NCBI RefSeq assembly: GCF_042731755.1
Contig: NZ_JBHWLR010000015.1
Location: forward strand, 89,752 to 153,751
DNA: 64,000 nt
Direction of reading: 5' to 3'
Origin: Promicromonospora sp042731755
Lineage (GTDB): Bacteria > Actinomycetota > Actinomycetes > Actinomycetales > Cellulomonadaceae
Position numbers and translations under genes: made by a program
Notes under the pieces: model-generated
The model's input: only the letters and a program-made list of their open reading frames with translations
Told to the model about the DNA's origin: nothing
Databases searched by the model: none
In this document: positions 51,550 through 59,361 of the stretch, in pieces
Position numbering within the stretch: position 1 is the stretch's first letter
How the letters are laid out: the number at the start of each line of letters is the position of its first letter

Positions 51550-52317
51550 GTGACCGTCAGCGAGCACGAGCCCGAACGCCAGCCCGAGGACGCGCCGGAG
51601 AGCAGGCTGGCGCTGGTGCGCCGGGCGCGGCGCATCAACCGAGTGCTCGCGGAGACCTACCCGGACGCCCGGGCCGAGCTGGACTTCCGGACGCCGCTGG
51701 AGCTGCTGGTCGCGACCGTGCTCAGCGCGCAGACCACCGACGTCCGCGTCAACCAGACCACGCCCGAGCTGTTCGTCATGTACCCGGACGCGCAGGCCTA
51801 CGCGGAGGCGAACCCGGCGGAGCTGGAGGAGATCCTGCGCCCGCTCGGTTTCTTCCGGGCCAAGGCCAAGGCCGTGATGGGCCTGGGCAAGGCGCTCGTC
51901 GAGCGGTTCGACGGCGAGGTCCCGGGGCGGCTGAAGGACCTGGTGACGCTGCCCGGCGTCGGGCGCAAGACGGCGAACGTCGTGCTCGGCAACGCGTTCG
52001 GCGTGCCGGGCATCACCGTGGACACGCACTTCGGGCGGGTCTCGCGTCGGCTGGGCCTGACCACCGAGGAGGACCCGGTCAAGGTCGAGGCCGAGGTGGG
52101 CGAGCTCTTCCCGAAGAAGGACTGGACCATGCTCAGCCACCACCTCGTGTGGCACGGCCGGCGCGTCTGCCTCGCGCGCACCCCGGCCTGCGGGGCATGC
52201 AGCATCTCGCATCTGTGCCCGTCGTACGGCGCCGGCGAGACCGACCCCGACAAGGCGGAGAAGCTGGTGCGTCCCGCGCCGGAGCGTTCGCCGCTCGCGG
52301 GCCTGCCGCTGAAGTAG
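51550..52317 (+). CDS. nth: Endonuclease III (DNA glycosylase/AP lyase)
   Basis: A 255-residue HhH-GPD DNA glycosylase that removes oxidised pyrimidines. GTG 51550 is preceded by TACTGT (51538-51543) at a 6-nt gap, suggesting leaderless initiation; the open frame extends further upstream without family sequence. The HhH with catalytic Lys is LPGVGRKTANVVLG, the catalytic Asp is in VDTHFGRVSRR, and the 4Fe-4S ligands follow the C-x6-C-x2-C-x5-C pattern in VCLARTPACGACSISHLC. It ends where the convergent alpha/beta hydrolase gene ends. Confidence 0.95.
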   Translation: MTVSEHEPERQPEDAPESRLALVRRARRINRVLAETYPDARAELDFRTPLELLVATVLSAQTTDVRVNQTTPELFVMYPDAQAYAEANPAELEEILRPLGFFRAKAKAVMGLGKALVERFDGEVPGRLKDLVTLPGVGRKTANVVLGNAFGVPGITVDTHFGRVSRRLGLTTEEDPVKVEAEVGELFPKKDWTMLSHHLVWHGRRVCLARTPACGACSISHLCPSYGAGETDPDKAEKLVRPAPERSPLAGLPLK

Positions 52318-53265
52318 TCAGGCCACCCGGGCGAGCCAGCCCAGCAGGATCTCGTTCACCCGGTCCGGTGCCTCCTCGGGGAGGAAGTGGCCGGCCCCGG
52401 GCAGCAGCTCGTAGCGCAGGTCGGACGCGAGCGCGATGGCGTCCACGTCGGCGCGCTCGTGCCGCAGGAACCCGTCCCGGGCGCCCTGGAGCTGCAGCGC
52501 GGGCACGTCCAGCGGACGGCGCAGCGCGGCGCCGAACCGGCGCCCGTCCATCCGGGGCGTCGAGCGGACCACCCAGCGCAGCGCCTCCGCGGCCGAGTGG
52601 GCGGCGAACGGGATGCGCATGACCGCCCGGTACCGGTCCACCACGTCGTCGGGCAGCGGGGCGGCCGCGCCCAGGTCGAGGGTGCGCCGCACCAGGTCAC
52701 CCTGGATCATGGCGCGCTCCGGCAGCGTGGGGACCTGGAGGTACGCCAGCTCGCGCAGCGCGGCGGGCGTGAACGCGGCGGTGCTGCGCAGCCGCACCCG
52801 GGCCGGGTGCGGGCTGGCCAGGACGGCGACGGCCGACGTCGTGCCGGGGTGGAGCGCCGCGACCGCCCACGCGAGCGTGCCGCCCGTACCGTGCCCCACG
52901 ACCACCGCGTTCTCGCGCCCGAGGGAGCGCACCACGCCGGCGACGTCCGCCGCCCGCGCCGTCAGCCCGTAGCCCGACGGCGGCTTGTCCGAGCCGCCCA
53001 CACCACGCACGTCCATCGCGGCGACGCGGTAGCCGGCGTCCGCCAGGGCGGGAATCTGCGCCCGCCAGGACCACCAGAACTGGGGGTAGCCGTGCAGCAG
53101 GAGCACCAGGGGCGCGGAGCGGCTCTCCGGACCCGCGGTCGCCACGTGGAAGCGGGAACCGCCCGAGGAGACGAACTCGTGCCGCCACGGCCCTTCGACG
53201 AGGGCGCACGTGTAGTCGCTGGTGGCTGCCGAGCGGACGGCCGGTCTGGCCGAGAGTGCGGTCAC
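52318..53265 (-). CDS. Alpha/beta hydrolase-fold protein lacking the nucleophile
   Basis: A 315-residue protein most like epoxide hydrolases: HGYPQFWWSWRAQ (59-71, oxyanion HGxP), DVRGVGGSDKP and a C-terminal GAGHFLPEEAP with the catalytic His. The nucleophile elbow reads GHGTGG (residues 124-129), with Gly126 where Asp (epoxide hydrolases) or Ser (esterases) should be. It is therefore probably not a classical hydrolase; it may bind a ligand or act non-covalently. It is downstream of the GlnR-like gene on the same strand, 53 bases away, and may be cotranscribed with it. Confidence 0.8.
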   Translation of the reverse strand: MTALSARPAVRSAATSDYTCALVEGPWRHEFVSSGGSRFHVATAGPESRSAPLVLLLHGYPQFWWSWRAQIPALADAGYRVAAMDVRGVGGSDKPPSGYGLTARAADVAGVVRSLGRENAVVVGHGTGGTLAWAVAALHPGTTSAVAVLASPHPARVRLRSTAAFTPAALRELAYLQVPTLPERAMIQGDLVRRTLDLGAAAPLPDDVVDRYRAVMRIPFAAHSAAEALRWVVRSTPRMDGRRFGAALRRPLDVPALQLQGARDGFLRHERADVDAIALASDLRYELLPGAGHFLPEEAPDRVNEILLGWLARVA

Positions 53266-53318
53266 AGGTACGAACCTACGCGCTCGGTGCCCGGTCTGCC
53301 CGGCACCCCGCGCGCGGC

Positions 53319-54113
53319 TCAGTGGCCGGTCTGCGCCACGCGCTTCCCGGCGGAGCCGCCGTTCTGGTCGTCGGCCGGCTTCGTGTCGGACGACGGGGCG
53401 GTGGTCGGCTCCGGCGCCGGCGCTTCCTCTACGGGACGCTCCTTGGGCGGGTCGAACCGGTAGCCGACGTTGCGCACCGTGCCGATGAGCTGCTCGTGCT
53501 CGGGGCCCAGCTTGGCGCGCAGGCGCCGCACGTGGACGTCGACGGTGCGCGTGCCCCCGTAGTAGTCGTAGCCCCAGACCTCCTGCAGCAGCTGGGCCCG
53601 CGTGAACACACGGCCCGGGTGCTGCACCAGGTACTTGAGGAGCTCGAACTCCTTGTAGGTCAGGTCGATCGGGCGGCCGCGGAGCCGGGCGGTGTACCCG
53701 CCGGCGTCGATCGCGAGCTCGCCGGCGGAGATCTCCTGCTGCGACTCCTCGGCCGGGCCGCGCGCGGAGCGTTCGACCACCAGGCGCAGCCGGGCCTCGA
53801 CCTCGGCGGGCGAGGCGGACTCCAGCAGGAGGTCATCGGCGCCCCACTCGTGGGTCACGACCGTGAGGCCGCCCTCGGTGAGGATCAGCACCAGCGGCAC
53901 GGTCAGGCCGGTGGCGTGCAGCAGGCGGCACGTGGTGCGGGCCGCGACGAGGTCGCGGCGGGCATCCAGCAGCACGACGTCCGCGTCAGGCGCGTCGACC
54001 AGCGCGGAGGGCTCCATCGGGAGCACCCGCACCCGATGGGACAGCAGTCCCAGTGCGGGCAGTACCTCGGCCGACCCGCCGGTGGCGGGCGTGAGGATCA
54101 ACAGCTCTGCCAT
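53319..54113 (-). CDS. glnR: OmpR-type orphan response regulator, GlnR-like
   Basis: A 264-residue regulator. ATG 54113 has GAGGAGGTGCG upstream. The receiver domain (1-115) is atypical: the phosphorylatable-position Asp50 (VVLLDARRD) is kept but the acidic pocket near residue 8 is missing (LLILTPATG), as in actinobacterial GlnR, which works without phosphorylation. The wHTH (about 130-225) has LTYKEFELLKYLVQHPGRVFTRAQLLQEVWGYDYYGGTRTVDVHVRRLRAKLG, nearly that of Streptomyces and mycobacterial GlnR. It should control nitrogen assimilation. No kinase gene is adjacent. A disordered 35-residue tail follows. Confidence 0.85.
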   Translation of the reverse strand: MAELLILTPATGGSAEVLPALGLLSHRVRVLPMEPSALVDAPDADVVLLDARRDLVAARTTCRLLHATGLTVPLVLILTEGGLTVVTHEWGADDLLLESASPAEVEARLRLVVERSARGPAEESQQEISAGELAIDAGGYTARLRGRPIDLTYKEFELLKYLVQHPGRVFTRAQLLQEVWGYDYYGGTRTVDVHVRRLRAKLGPEHEQLIGTVRNVGYRFDPPKERPVEEAPAPEPTTAPSSDTKPADDQNGGSAGKRVAQTGH

Positions 54114-54411
54114 TGACGCACCTCCTCTCGGAACCGGCGTCCTGCTACCGTCCCTGGCTCGGGTCTCGCTCAAGCGAGACGTCCCGTCGCGTCCAACTGG
54201 CTCTGCGGAAGTCTGCCCTGTTGCTTGTTGCGTGCATGTTACACGCCCTTTTCCTGGACACCACCATGCTGGTCAGGACCCGTGACGTTCGCATGACGCG
54301 GGTGTTGCTCGTCTCGTTCAGGCCCGGCGGAAGGCCCGGGAACTGGCCCGAACGGCGGCGCCCCGGGCGGCGATTGAGGCAACTCGGTAAGTCTCTGGAA
54401 AACTCTGAGCC
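54114..54411. other. Divergent intergenic region, glnR / membrane protein
   Basis: About 300 bases between two divergent genes. I see no gene or RNA. It has locally lower GC (54225-54275, CATGTTACACGCCCTTTTCC) where promoters may lie, and a pair of GGCCCGG-type repeats near 54320-54360. A GlnR box (GTnAC-n6-GnAAC) is not evident by eye. Confidence 0.4.
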
Positions 54412-55152
54412 GTGTCCGTCTCCACCCGCGCCGTGACGACCGCCGCGCTCGCGGCCCTCGTCGCCGCCGCGTCCTACGTCCAGCCCCGGCCCCTGCCCCT
54501 CGTGGGCGCGGCCGTGGTCCTGGCGGTCCTCGTCGCGCTGGGCTGGCCGTCGCTGCTGCGCCTGCCCGCCTCGGGGAGCACCCGGGTGGTCGTCGCCCTC
54601 TGCGGCGTCGGGGGAGCGGCCGCGACCTACCTCACCCAGGGCGAGCCCGTGCTGCGGCACCTGCCGATGGTGCTCGCGGGCGCGGTGGTGCTCGCCTTCA
54701 TCGCGCAGATGCTGCGCCGCGACGGGCGCCCCCAGCTCACGGAGTCCGTGTCGGGCACCGTCGCCGGCGTCGTCGCGGCGATCGCCGCCTCGGGCTGGAT
54801 CGCCGCCGCCCGGTCCGACGCCGGGGCCGCCCTCGTCGTCACGAGCGCGGTGGCGCTCGCGGTGGCCGCCGCCGTCGCGGCGCTGCCGGTGCGCGGCTGG
54901 GTGGCGCTCGGGATCTCCGCCGTCGCCGCCGTGGTGGTGGGCGGCGCGGCCGGGACGCTGCTGCCGAACATCGACACCGTGAGCGGGCTGTGGTGCGGTC
55001 TGGTCGCGGGTGTCGTCGTCGGGGCGCTGCACCTGCTGCTGGAGCGGCTGCCCGCCCGCGGCGCGCGGCTGGCCGGGCTCTCGGCGAGCGCGCTGCCCGT
55101 CGCGGTGTGCGGCATCTTCGTGTTCGTCGTGGGCCGGATGGTCATCCTCTGA
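54412..55152 (+). CDS. Hypothetical polytopic membrane protein
   Basis: A 246-residue, almost entirely hydrophobic protein with eight predicted helices, starting at GTG 54412. Only short polar loops (LRRDGRPQLTESVSG near 105-118, LLERLPARGARLAG near 205-218) break the hydrophobicity. No family is recognised, although similar proteins lie next to GlnR-like genes in Micrococcales as far as I recall. It is divergent from glnR and convergent with the YceI gene. Function unknown. Confidence 0.65.
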   Translation: MSVSTRAVTTAALAALVAAASYVQPRPLPLVGAAVVLAVLVALGWPSLLRLPASGSTRVVVALCGVGGAAATYLTQGEPVLRHLPMVLAGAVVLAFIAQMLRRDGRPQLTESVSGTVAGVVAAIAASGWIAAARSDAGAALVVTSAVALAVAAAVAALPVRGWVALGISAVAAVVVGGAAGTLLPNIDTVSGLWCGLVAGVVVGALHLLLERLPARGARLAGLSASALPVAVCGIFVFVVGRMVIL

Positions 55153-55175
55153 GGTGACCCCCGGCGGGGCCGCGG

Positions 55176-55835
55176 TCAGGACTGGCGGATCATCTCGCCG
55201 GCGATCTCGATGCGGACCTTCTTGGCCACCAGCACGCCGCCCGCCTCGAGCGCGACGTTCCAGAGCAGGCCCCACTCCTCGCGCTCGATCTCGCAGCTCC
55301 CGTGGAAGCCGAAGATGTCCTGGCCGTAGGGGTCGTGCCCCACGCCGCCGAACTCGCACTCCAGGGTGACCGGGCGCGTCACGCCGCGCACGGTGAGCAG
55401 GCCGTCCATGACGAACTTGGTGAACGAGCCGTCCGCCTGCATCGGGTCGTGCGGCCGCCGGCCGGCGGTGCCCGCCTTGAGCCGGGCCCACGAGAAGATC
55501 GGGTCCACCTGGGTGCGCATCCGGAACCCGGTGCTGCGGAACTCGATGGTCGGGTGGTTCTCGACGTCCAGGAAGTCCGCGCTGCGCAGGTGGGTGTCGC
55601 GCTCGCCCACGTGCGTGTCGACGGACGCCGCCTGGATGGTGCACGTGACCTGCGAGGCGAGCGGGTCCTCGCCGACGGTGACCGTGGCCTCGCCCTCGGC
55701 GAACTCGCCACGGACGGGGCTGACCATCATGTGCATGGCGAGGAAGCCGAGCCGCTTGTGATTCTGGTCGATCTGGTACACCCCGGCCGCCGGGATGGTC
55801 AGACCATTCCACGTACGAGTTGGCAAAACTTCCAT
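55176..55835 (-). CDS. YceI family lipocalin-like protein
   Basis: A 219-residue YceI-domain protein, starting at ATG 55835; the frame continues upstream without family sequence. The strand pattern is visible: GVYQIDQNHKRLGFLAMHMMVSPVRGEFAEGEATVTVGE, then SVDTHVGERDTHLRSADFLDVENHPTIEFRSTGFR and KFVMDGLLTVRGVTRPVTLECEFGGVGHDP. The fold binds isoprenoid or amphipathic lipids in a barrel. No signal peptide, so it is cytosolic, unlike E. coli YceI. A TATATA box lies at 55849-55856 read on the minus strand, and an AGGAGAAT ribosome-binding site precedes the start. Confidence 0.87.
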   Translation of the reverse strand: MEVLPTRTWNGLTIPAAGVYQIDQNHKRLGFLAMHMMVSPVRGEFAEGEATVTVGEDPLASQVTCTIQAASVDTHVGERDTHLRSADFLDVENHPTIEFRSTGFRMRTQVDPIFSWARLKAGTAGRRPHDPMQADGSFTKFVMDGLLTVRGVTRPVTLECEFGGVGHDPYGQDIFGFHGSCEIEREEWGLLWNVALEAGGVLVAKKVRIEIAGEMIRQS

Positions 55836-56067
55836 CCTAGACAATTCTCCTATATATGCGGATGCATGCACGCTACCACCGGGGGGTCGCCGGATCGGGT
55901 GGCGTTTCGGCACGAGAAATACTGCTCCGACGGGTTGTGCAGACCAGGGAATCATGTGGGCGGGCACCCGAGAAGGTCAGGGCCCCGCACTGTGACCGGC
56001 CTCATGGCGGATCCATATCGCGGACGAGGACTTGTCTGGACGAGCGAGGCACGGCAGGGTGGGGCGA

Positions 56068-56517
56068 ATGTTGGGACAGGTGATCGCGCTCGTCGTCCTG
56101 GTGCTCGGTACTGCCGCGCTCGGCGTGTGGTGGTCGGCACGTCAGGGCGCCGTCCGCGCGCCCCGCGAGACGCCCGTCGGCATCGACTGGGCCTCCTCCG
56201 GGATCGCGCTCGCCGACCGGGTGACCTTCGTCCAGTTCTCGGCCGAGGTGTGTGCCGCGTGCCGGTCCACGTCCCGGGTCCTGGGCGGTCTGACCGGCAC
56301 GAGCGCCGGCGTCGAGCACCGCGAGGTGCTGGTGGACGACCACCTCGACCTGGTCCGCACCCTCGGCGTGCTGCGCACGCCCACGGTGCTCGTGGTCGAC
56401 GGCGGCGGCCGCGAGGTGGCCCGGATGAGCGGCGTGGTGTCCGACACTCAGGCGCGACAGGCGCTGAGCCGGGTTCCGGCGGCAGCGCTGGAGACAGAGG
56501 GGGAGGCGCACTCATGA
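56068..56517 (+). CDS. Membrane-anchored thioredoxin family protein
   Basis: A 149-residue protein with an N-terminal helix (about residues 3-23) that anchors it, and a thioredoxin-like domain outside the membrane. The active site is Cys62-Ala-Ala-Cys65 in QFSAEVCAACRSTSRVL, and the cis-Pro loop is LRTPTVLVVD near residue 115. It is likely to reduce or shuffle disulfides at the envelope. ATG 56068 has AGGGTGGGG upstream. The stop overlaps the DUF4395 gene start (ATGA); thioredoxin-DUF4395 pairs are common in actinobacteria, suggesting that DUF4395 is its membrane electron partner. Confidence 0.85.
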   Translation: MLGQVIALVVLVLGTAALGVWWSARQGAVRAPRETPVGIDWASSGIALADRVTFVQFSAEVCAACRSTSRVLGGLTGTSAGVEHREVLVDDHLDLVRTLGVLRTPTVLVVDGGGREVARMSGVVSDTQARQALSRVPAAALETEGEAHS

Positions 56518-56954
56518 ACGCGAGCAAGGGGATCGACCCGCGGGGGCCGCGCGTCGGGGCGAGCATCACCGCGGTGCTGCTGGCCGCCGTCGTGCTGCTG
56601 GGCGCGAGCACCGCCGGCCTGTGGCTGCTGACGTTCATCATGTTGAGCTTCGTGCTCGGCACGGTGCGCGGCGCCGAGGGCTCGTGGCAGGGCCTGCTCT
56701 ACAAGCGGTTCGTGCGACCGCGGCTGAGCCCGCCCACGGAGATGGAGGACCGCCGCCCGCCGCGCTTCGCGCAGGGCGTGGGCCTCTTCGTCACCGGCGT
56801 CGGCGTGATCCTCGGCTTCTTCGGGGTGCTCCCGGCCGTGCCGATCGCGGCCGCGGCGGCGTTCGTCGCGGCGGCGCTCAACGCCGTCGTCGGGCTGTGC
56901 CTCGGGTGCGAGCTGTACCTGCTGCTGCGCCGGTCGGGCCTGGTCCGCGCCTAG
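56514..56954 (+). CDS. DUF4395 family membrane protein
   Basis: A 146-residue protein with four hydrophobic helices (about residues 15-35, 38-55, 82-104, 107-130). Conserved DUF4395 features include the DPRGPR start, LYKRFVRPRLSPPTEMEDRRPPRFAQGVG and a late CLGCELYLLLRR, whose CxxC sits near the membrane surface. It is translationally coupled to the membrane thioredoxin upstream. The CxxC and the pairing suggest a role in passing electrons to periplasmic-side thiols, but this is inference. Confidence 0.83.
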   Translation: MNASKGIDPRGPRVGASITAVLLAAVVLLGASTAGLWLLTFIMLSFVLGTVRGAEGSWQGLLYKRFVRPRLSPPTEMEDRRPPRFAQGVGLFVTGVGVILGFFGVLPAVPIAAAAAFVAAALNAVVGLCLGCELYLLLRRSGLVRA

Positions 56955-56988
56955 CGGACGAGCGCGGACTAGCGCGGACTACCGCCGC

Positions 56989-57348
56989 CTAGTAGACGAG
57001 CGCCTGGGCGTCGTCCCGCAGGATCTCCTCGGTGAACAGCGCCGAGCCCGCGATCCGGATGCCGGGCAGCACGTCCGCCTCGGTGATGTCCCGGCGCGCC
57101 GCGCACTGCGTGCACACCGTGACGGTGCCGGCGCCCAGGATCACCTCGATGAGCTGGGGCAGGGGCGTCGCGTGCTCCAGCTCCAGCTCGGCCGCGCGGC
57201 CGGGCAGGGCGAGCCACGCCGACTCGCCGGTGAGCCAGAGGCTCACCTCCGCGCCGGACGCGACGGCCGCCGCGGCGACGGTGAAGGCCTGGTTGGTGGC
57301 CTCGGGACGGTCCAGGCCTGAGGTGGTCTTGATCACGAGCGGGCGCAT
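56989..57348 (-). CDS. DsrE family protein
   Basis: A 119-residue DsrE/DsrF-like protein starting at ATG 57348. The N-terminal LVIKTTSGLDRPEATNQAFTVAAAAVASGAEVSLWLTGE and the TVCTQCAARRDITEADVLPGIRIAG segment are typical. Two cysteines (TVCTQCAARR near residue 80) may carry a persulfide. The family handles sulfur transfer or acts as small sulfide-linked regulators. It is divergent from the small membrane peptide gene, about 37 bases away. It probably stands alone on its strand. Confidence 0.83.
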   Translation of the reverse strand: MRPLVIKTTSGLDRPEATNQAFTVAAAAVASGAEVSLWLTGESAWLALPGRAAELELEHATPLPQLIEVILGAGTVTVCTQCAARRDITEADVLPGIRIAGSALFTEEILRDDAQALVY

Positions 57349-57385
57349 GGGCCGACTGTAGGCCGTGGACGTTAGGATCGGCACC

Positions 57386-57499
57386 ATGTCGATCCACGCC
57401 CTTGAGCTCATCTTCACCGGCCTCATCGTGGCGGTCGCAGTCGCGGTCGCCTGGTTCGCCGGCTACGTCGTCTACAAGCTGTACACCGGCCAGCGCTGA
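57386..57499 (+). CDS. 37-residue single-helix membrane peptide
   Basis: A short ORF encoding one hydrophobic helix (about residues 8-30, LIFTGLIVAVAVAVAWFAGYVVY) flanked by polar ends (MSIHAL and KLYTGQR). TAGGAT at 57373-57378 with a 7-nt gap before ATG implies leaderless initiation. The stop overlaps the ATG of the nitrobindin-like gene (TGATG), which indicates coupled translation and makes chance unlikely. It resembles small single-helix membrane proteins that accompany larger partners. Function unknown. Confidence 0.65.
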   Translation: MSIHALELIFTGLIVAVAVAVAWFAGYVVYKLYTGQR

Positions 57500-58122
57500 T
57501 GACGTTCACCTTTCCCGACGGGCTCTCGCCCGAGGTGTACCCGCTGGCCTGGCTGGTCGGCCGCTGGCGCGGTGAGGGTGTGATCGACTACCCCGGCATC
57601 GGCAAGAAGACCTTCGTGCAGGACCTGGTCTTCGACCACGACGGCGGCCCGTACCTGCGGTTCGAGTCCACGCTGCGGGTGCTCGAGAGCGTCGTCCCCG
57701 ACAAGCTGCCCGACGACGGCGAGTGGCCGGCACCGGTGCCGGACCCGACGGAGTCGGACCCGGCGGAGTCGGACGCGCCGGCCGGTGAGGCGCCCGAGGT
57801 GGCCGGCACCGTCTGGTCCACCGAGACCGGCTACTGGCGGGTCTCCTCGGACCGCCCCGACGGCCTCGAGGAGAACAAGCACGCGCTCGAGGTGCTCGTG
57901 GCCGACGCCTCGGGGCGCATCACCGTCTACATCGGCGCCGTGGGCAACGGGCGGATCGACCTGGCCTCCGACGCGATCGCGCGGACGTCGACGGCGTCCG
58001 AGGTGCGCGCGTCGAAGCGGCTGTACGGCCTGGTCCAGGGCCGGCTGCTGTGGGTGGAGGAGCTCGCCGCGTTCGGCGAGCCGCTGCGCTCGTACGCCTC
58101 GGCCGAGCTGGACCGGCAGTAA
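57499..58122 (+). CDS. Ferric nitrobindin-like (FABP family) beta-barrel protein
   Basis: A 207-residue THAP4/nitrobindin-fold protein. The GxWxGxG signature is LVGRWRGEGVIDYPGI near residues 20-35; the central segment has TETGYWRVSSD near 109 and EEN-K-HALEVLVADASGRITVYIG. The C-terminal segment GEPLRSYASAELDRQ aligns with the heme-binding GQPLQDHLAAVLHRQ of Rv2717c, with Tyr199 in place of the His ligand. Heme binding is therefore doubtful, as noted for this actinobacterial subgroup. It is coupled to the membrane peptide upstream. An acidic insert rich in Glu/Asp lies near 80-100. Confidence 0.85.
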   Translation: MTFTFPDGLSPEVYPLAWLVGRWRGEGVIDYPGIGKKTFVQDLVFDHDGGPYLRFESTLRVLESVVPDKLPDDGEWPAPVPDPTESDPAESDAPAGEAPEVAGTVWSTETGYWRVSSDRPDGLEENKHALEVLVADASGRITVYIGAVGNGRIDLASDAIARTSTASEVRASKRLYGLVQGRLLWVEELAAFGEPLRSYASAELDRQ

Positions 58123-58176
58123 CCCGACGCGGACGGGAATGCCCCGCCCGCCCACGACGCTGCACCTGAGGTGAGC

Positions 58177-59328
58177 ATGGATTACGAGAGCCCCCTGCTG
58201 AGCCGGCGCGGCGCGGTCGCCGCCGCCGGGCCCGACGCCGGGGTCGCCTGGCACTACGGCGACCCGACGGCCGAGCAGCGCGCGCTTTCGCGCGGCGGGG
58301 CCGTGGTCGACCAGTCGCACCTCGGAATCGTCCGCGTCGCAGGCCCCGACCGGCTGAGCTGGCTGCACTCGATCACGTCCCAGCAGCTCGCGGACCTGGC
58401 CCCCCGGACCAGCACGGAGCTGCTCGTCCTGTCGCCGCAGGGCCACATCGAGCACGTCGCGGGCGTGGTGGACGACGGCGAGGCCACCTGGCTGATCACC
58501 GAGCGCGAGTCGGCGCCCGCCCTGGCCGGCTGGCTCGACCGCATGAAGTTCACGCTGCGCGTCGAGATCACCGACGCCACCGACGAGTGGGCGGCGATCG
58601 GCGAGCCCGTGGCCGCCGAGGGCGCGGAGGGCGAGCCGGTGACCTGGCACGACGCCTGGCCGCACGTCGTCGGCGGCGGTACGCGCTACGGGCCGCCCGA
58701 GGGCGAGCACCCCGGCGCGATGCGCCCCTGGCGGCTCGTGCTGGTGCCGCGCGCCGACCTGGAGTCCGAGGTCGCGGCCCGTGAGGCCGCCGGCTGGCCG
58801 CTCGCCGGCACCTGGGCCACCGAGGCCCTGCGCGTCGAGGCCTGGCGCCCGCGCCAGGCGCGCGAGGTCGACGAGCGCACCATCCCGCACGAGCTCGACC
58901 TGCTGCGCACCGCCGTGCACATCAACAAGGGCTGCTACCGCGGCCAGGAGACCGTGGCGCGCGTGCACAACCTGGGCCGGCCCCCGCGCCGGCTCGTGAT
59001 GCTGCACCTCGACGGCTCGCAGCACCTGCTCCCGGAGGCTGGCGCCGAGGTGCGCCTCCCGTCGTCGGACGGCGCGCCCGGCAAGGTCGTGGGCACGCTG
59101 ACCTCGATGGCGCGCCACCACGAGCTGGGCCCCATCGGCCTGGCGGTGCTCAAGCGGAACGTCCCGGAGGACACCGAGCTCATGGTGTCCGGCGACGTCT
59201 CGGGGCAGGCCATCGAGGTGTCGGCGGCGCAGGAGGTCATCGTGCCGGGTGACGGCGTGTCGGTGGACCGGCCCGAGTCCCACGGCCCCCTGACCCGCGG
59301 CCTGCGCGGCCCGGCCAGCCTCATCTGA
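58177..59328 (+). CDS. ygfZ: Folate-binding YgfZ/GcvT-like protein (Fe-S maintenance)
   Basis: A 383-residue tetrahydrofolate-binding protein. ATG 58177 has GAGG 5 bases upstream. The diagnostic K-G-C-Y-x-G-Q-E motif is present as INKGCYRGQETVARVHNLGRPPRRLV (about residues 247-272), and the N-terminal GcvT-like domain begins GVAWHYGDPTAEQRALSRGGAVVDQSHLG. YgfZ helps assembly and repair of Fe-S clusters in enzymes such as MiaB. It follows the nitrobindin-like gene on the same strand. Confidence 0.91.
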   Translation: MDYESPLLSRRGAVAAAGPDAGVAWHYGDPTAEQRALSRGGAVVDQSHLGIVRVAGPDRLSWLHSITSQQLADLAPRTSTELLVLSPQGHIEHVAGVVDDGEATWLITERESAPALAGWLDRMKFTLRVEITDATDEWAAIGEPVAAEGAEGEPVTWHDAWPHVVGGGTRYGPPEGEHPGAMRPWRLVLVPRADLESEVAAREAAGWPLAGTWATEALRVEAWRPRQAREVDERTIPHELDLLRTAVHINKGCYRGQETVARVHNLGRPPRRLVMLHLDGSQHLLPEAGAEVRLPSSDGAPGKVVGTLTSMARHHELGPIGLAVLKRNVPEDTELMVSGDVSGQAIEVSAAQEVIVPGDGVSVDRPESHGPLTRGLRGPASLI

Positions 59329-59361
59329 CACGTCCGTGAGGCCGGGTGGCAGGATGCCACC

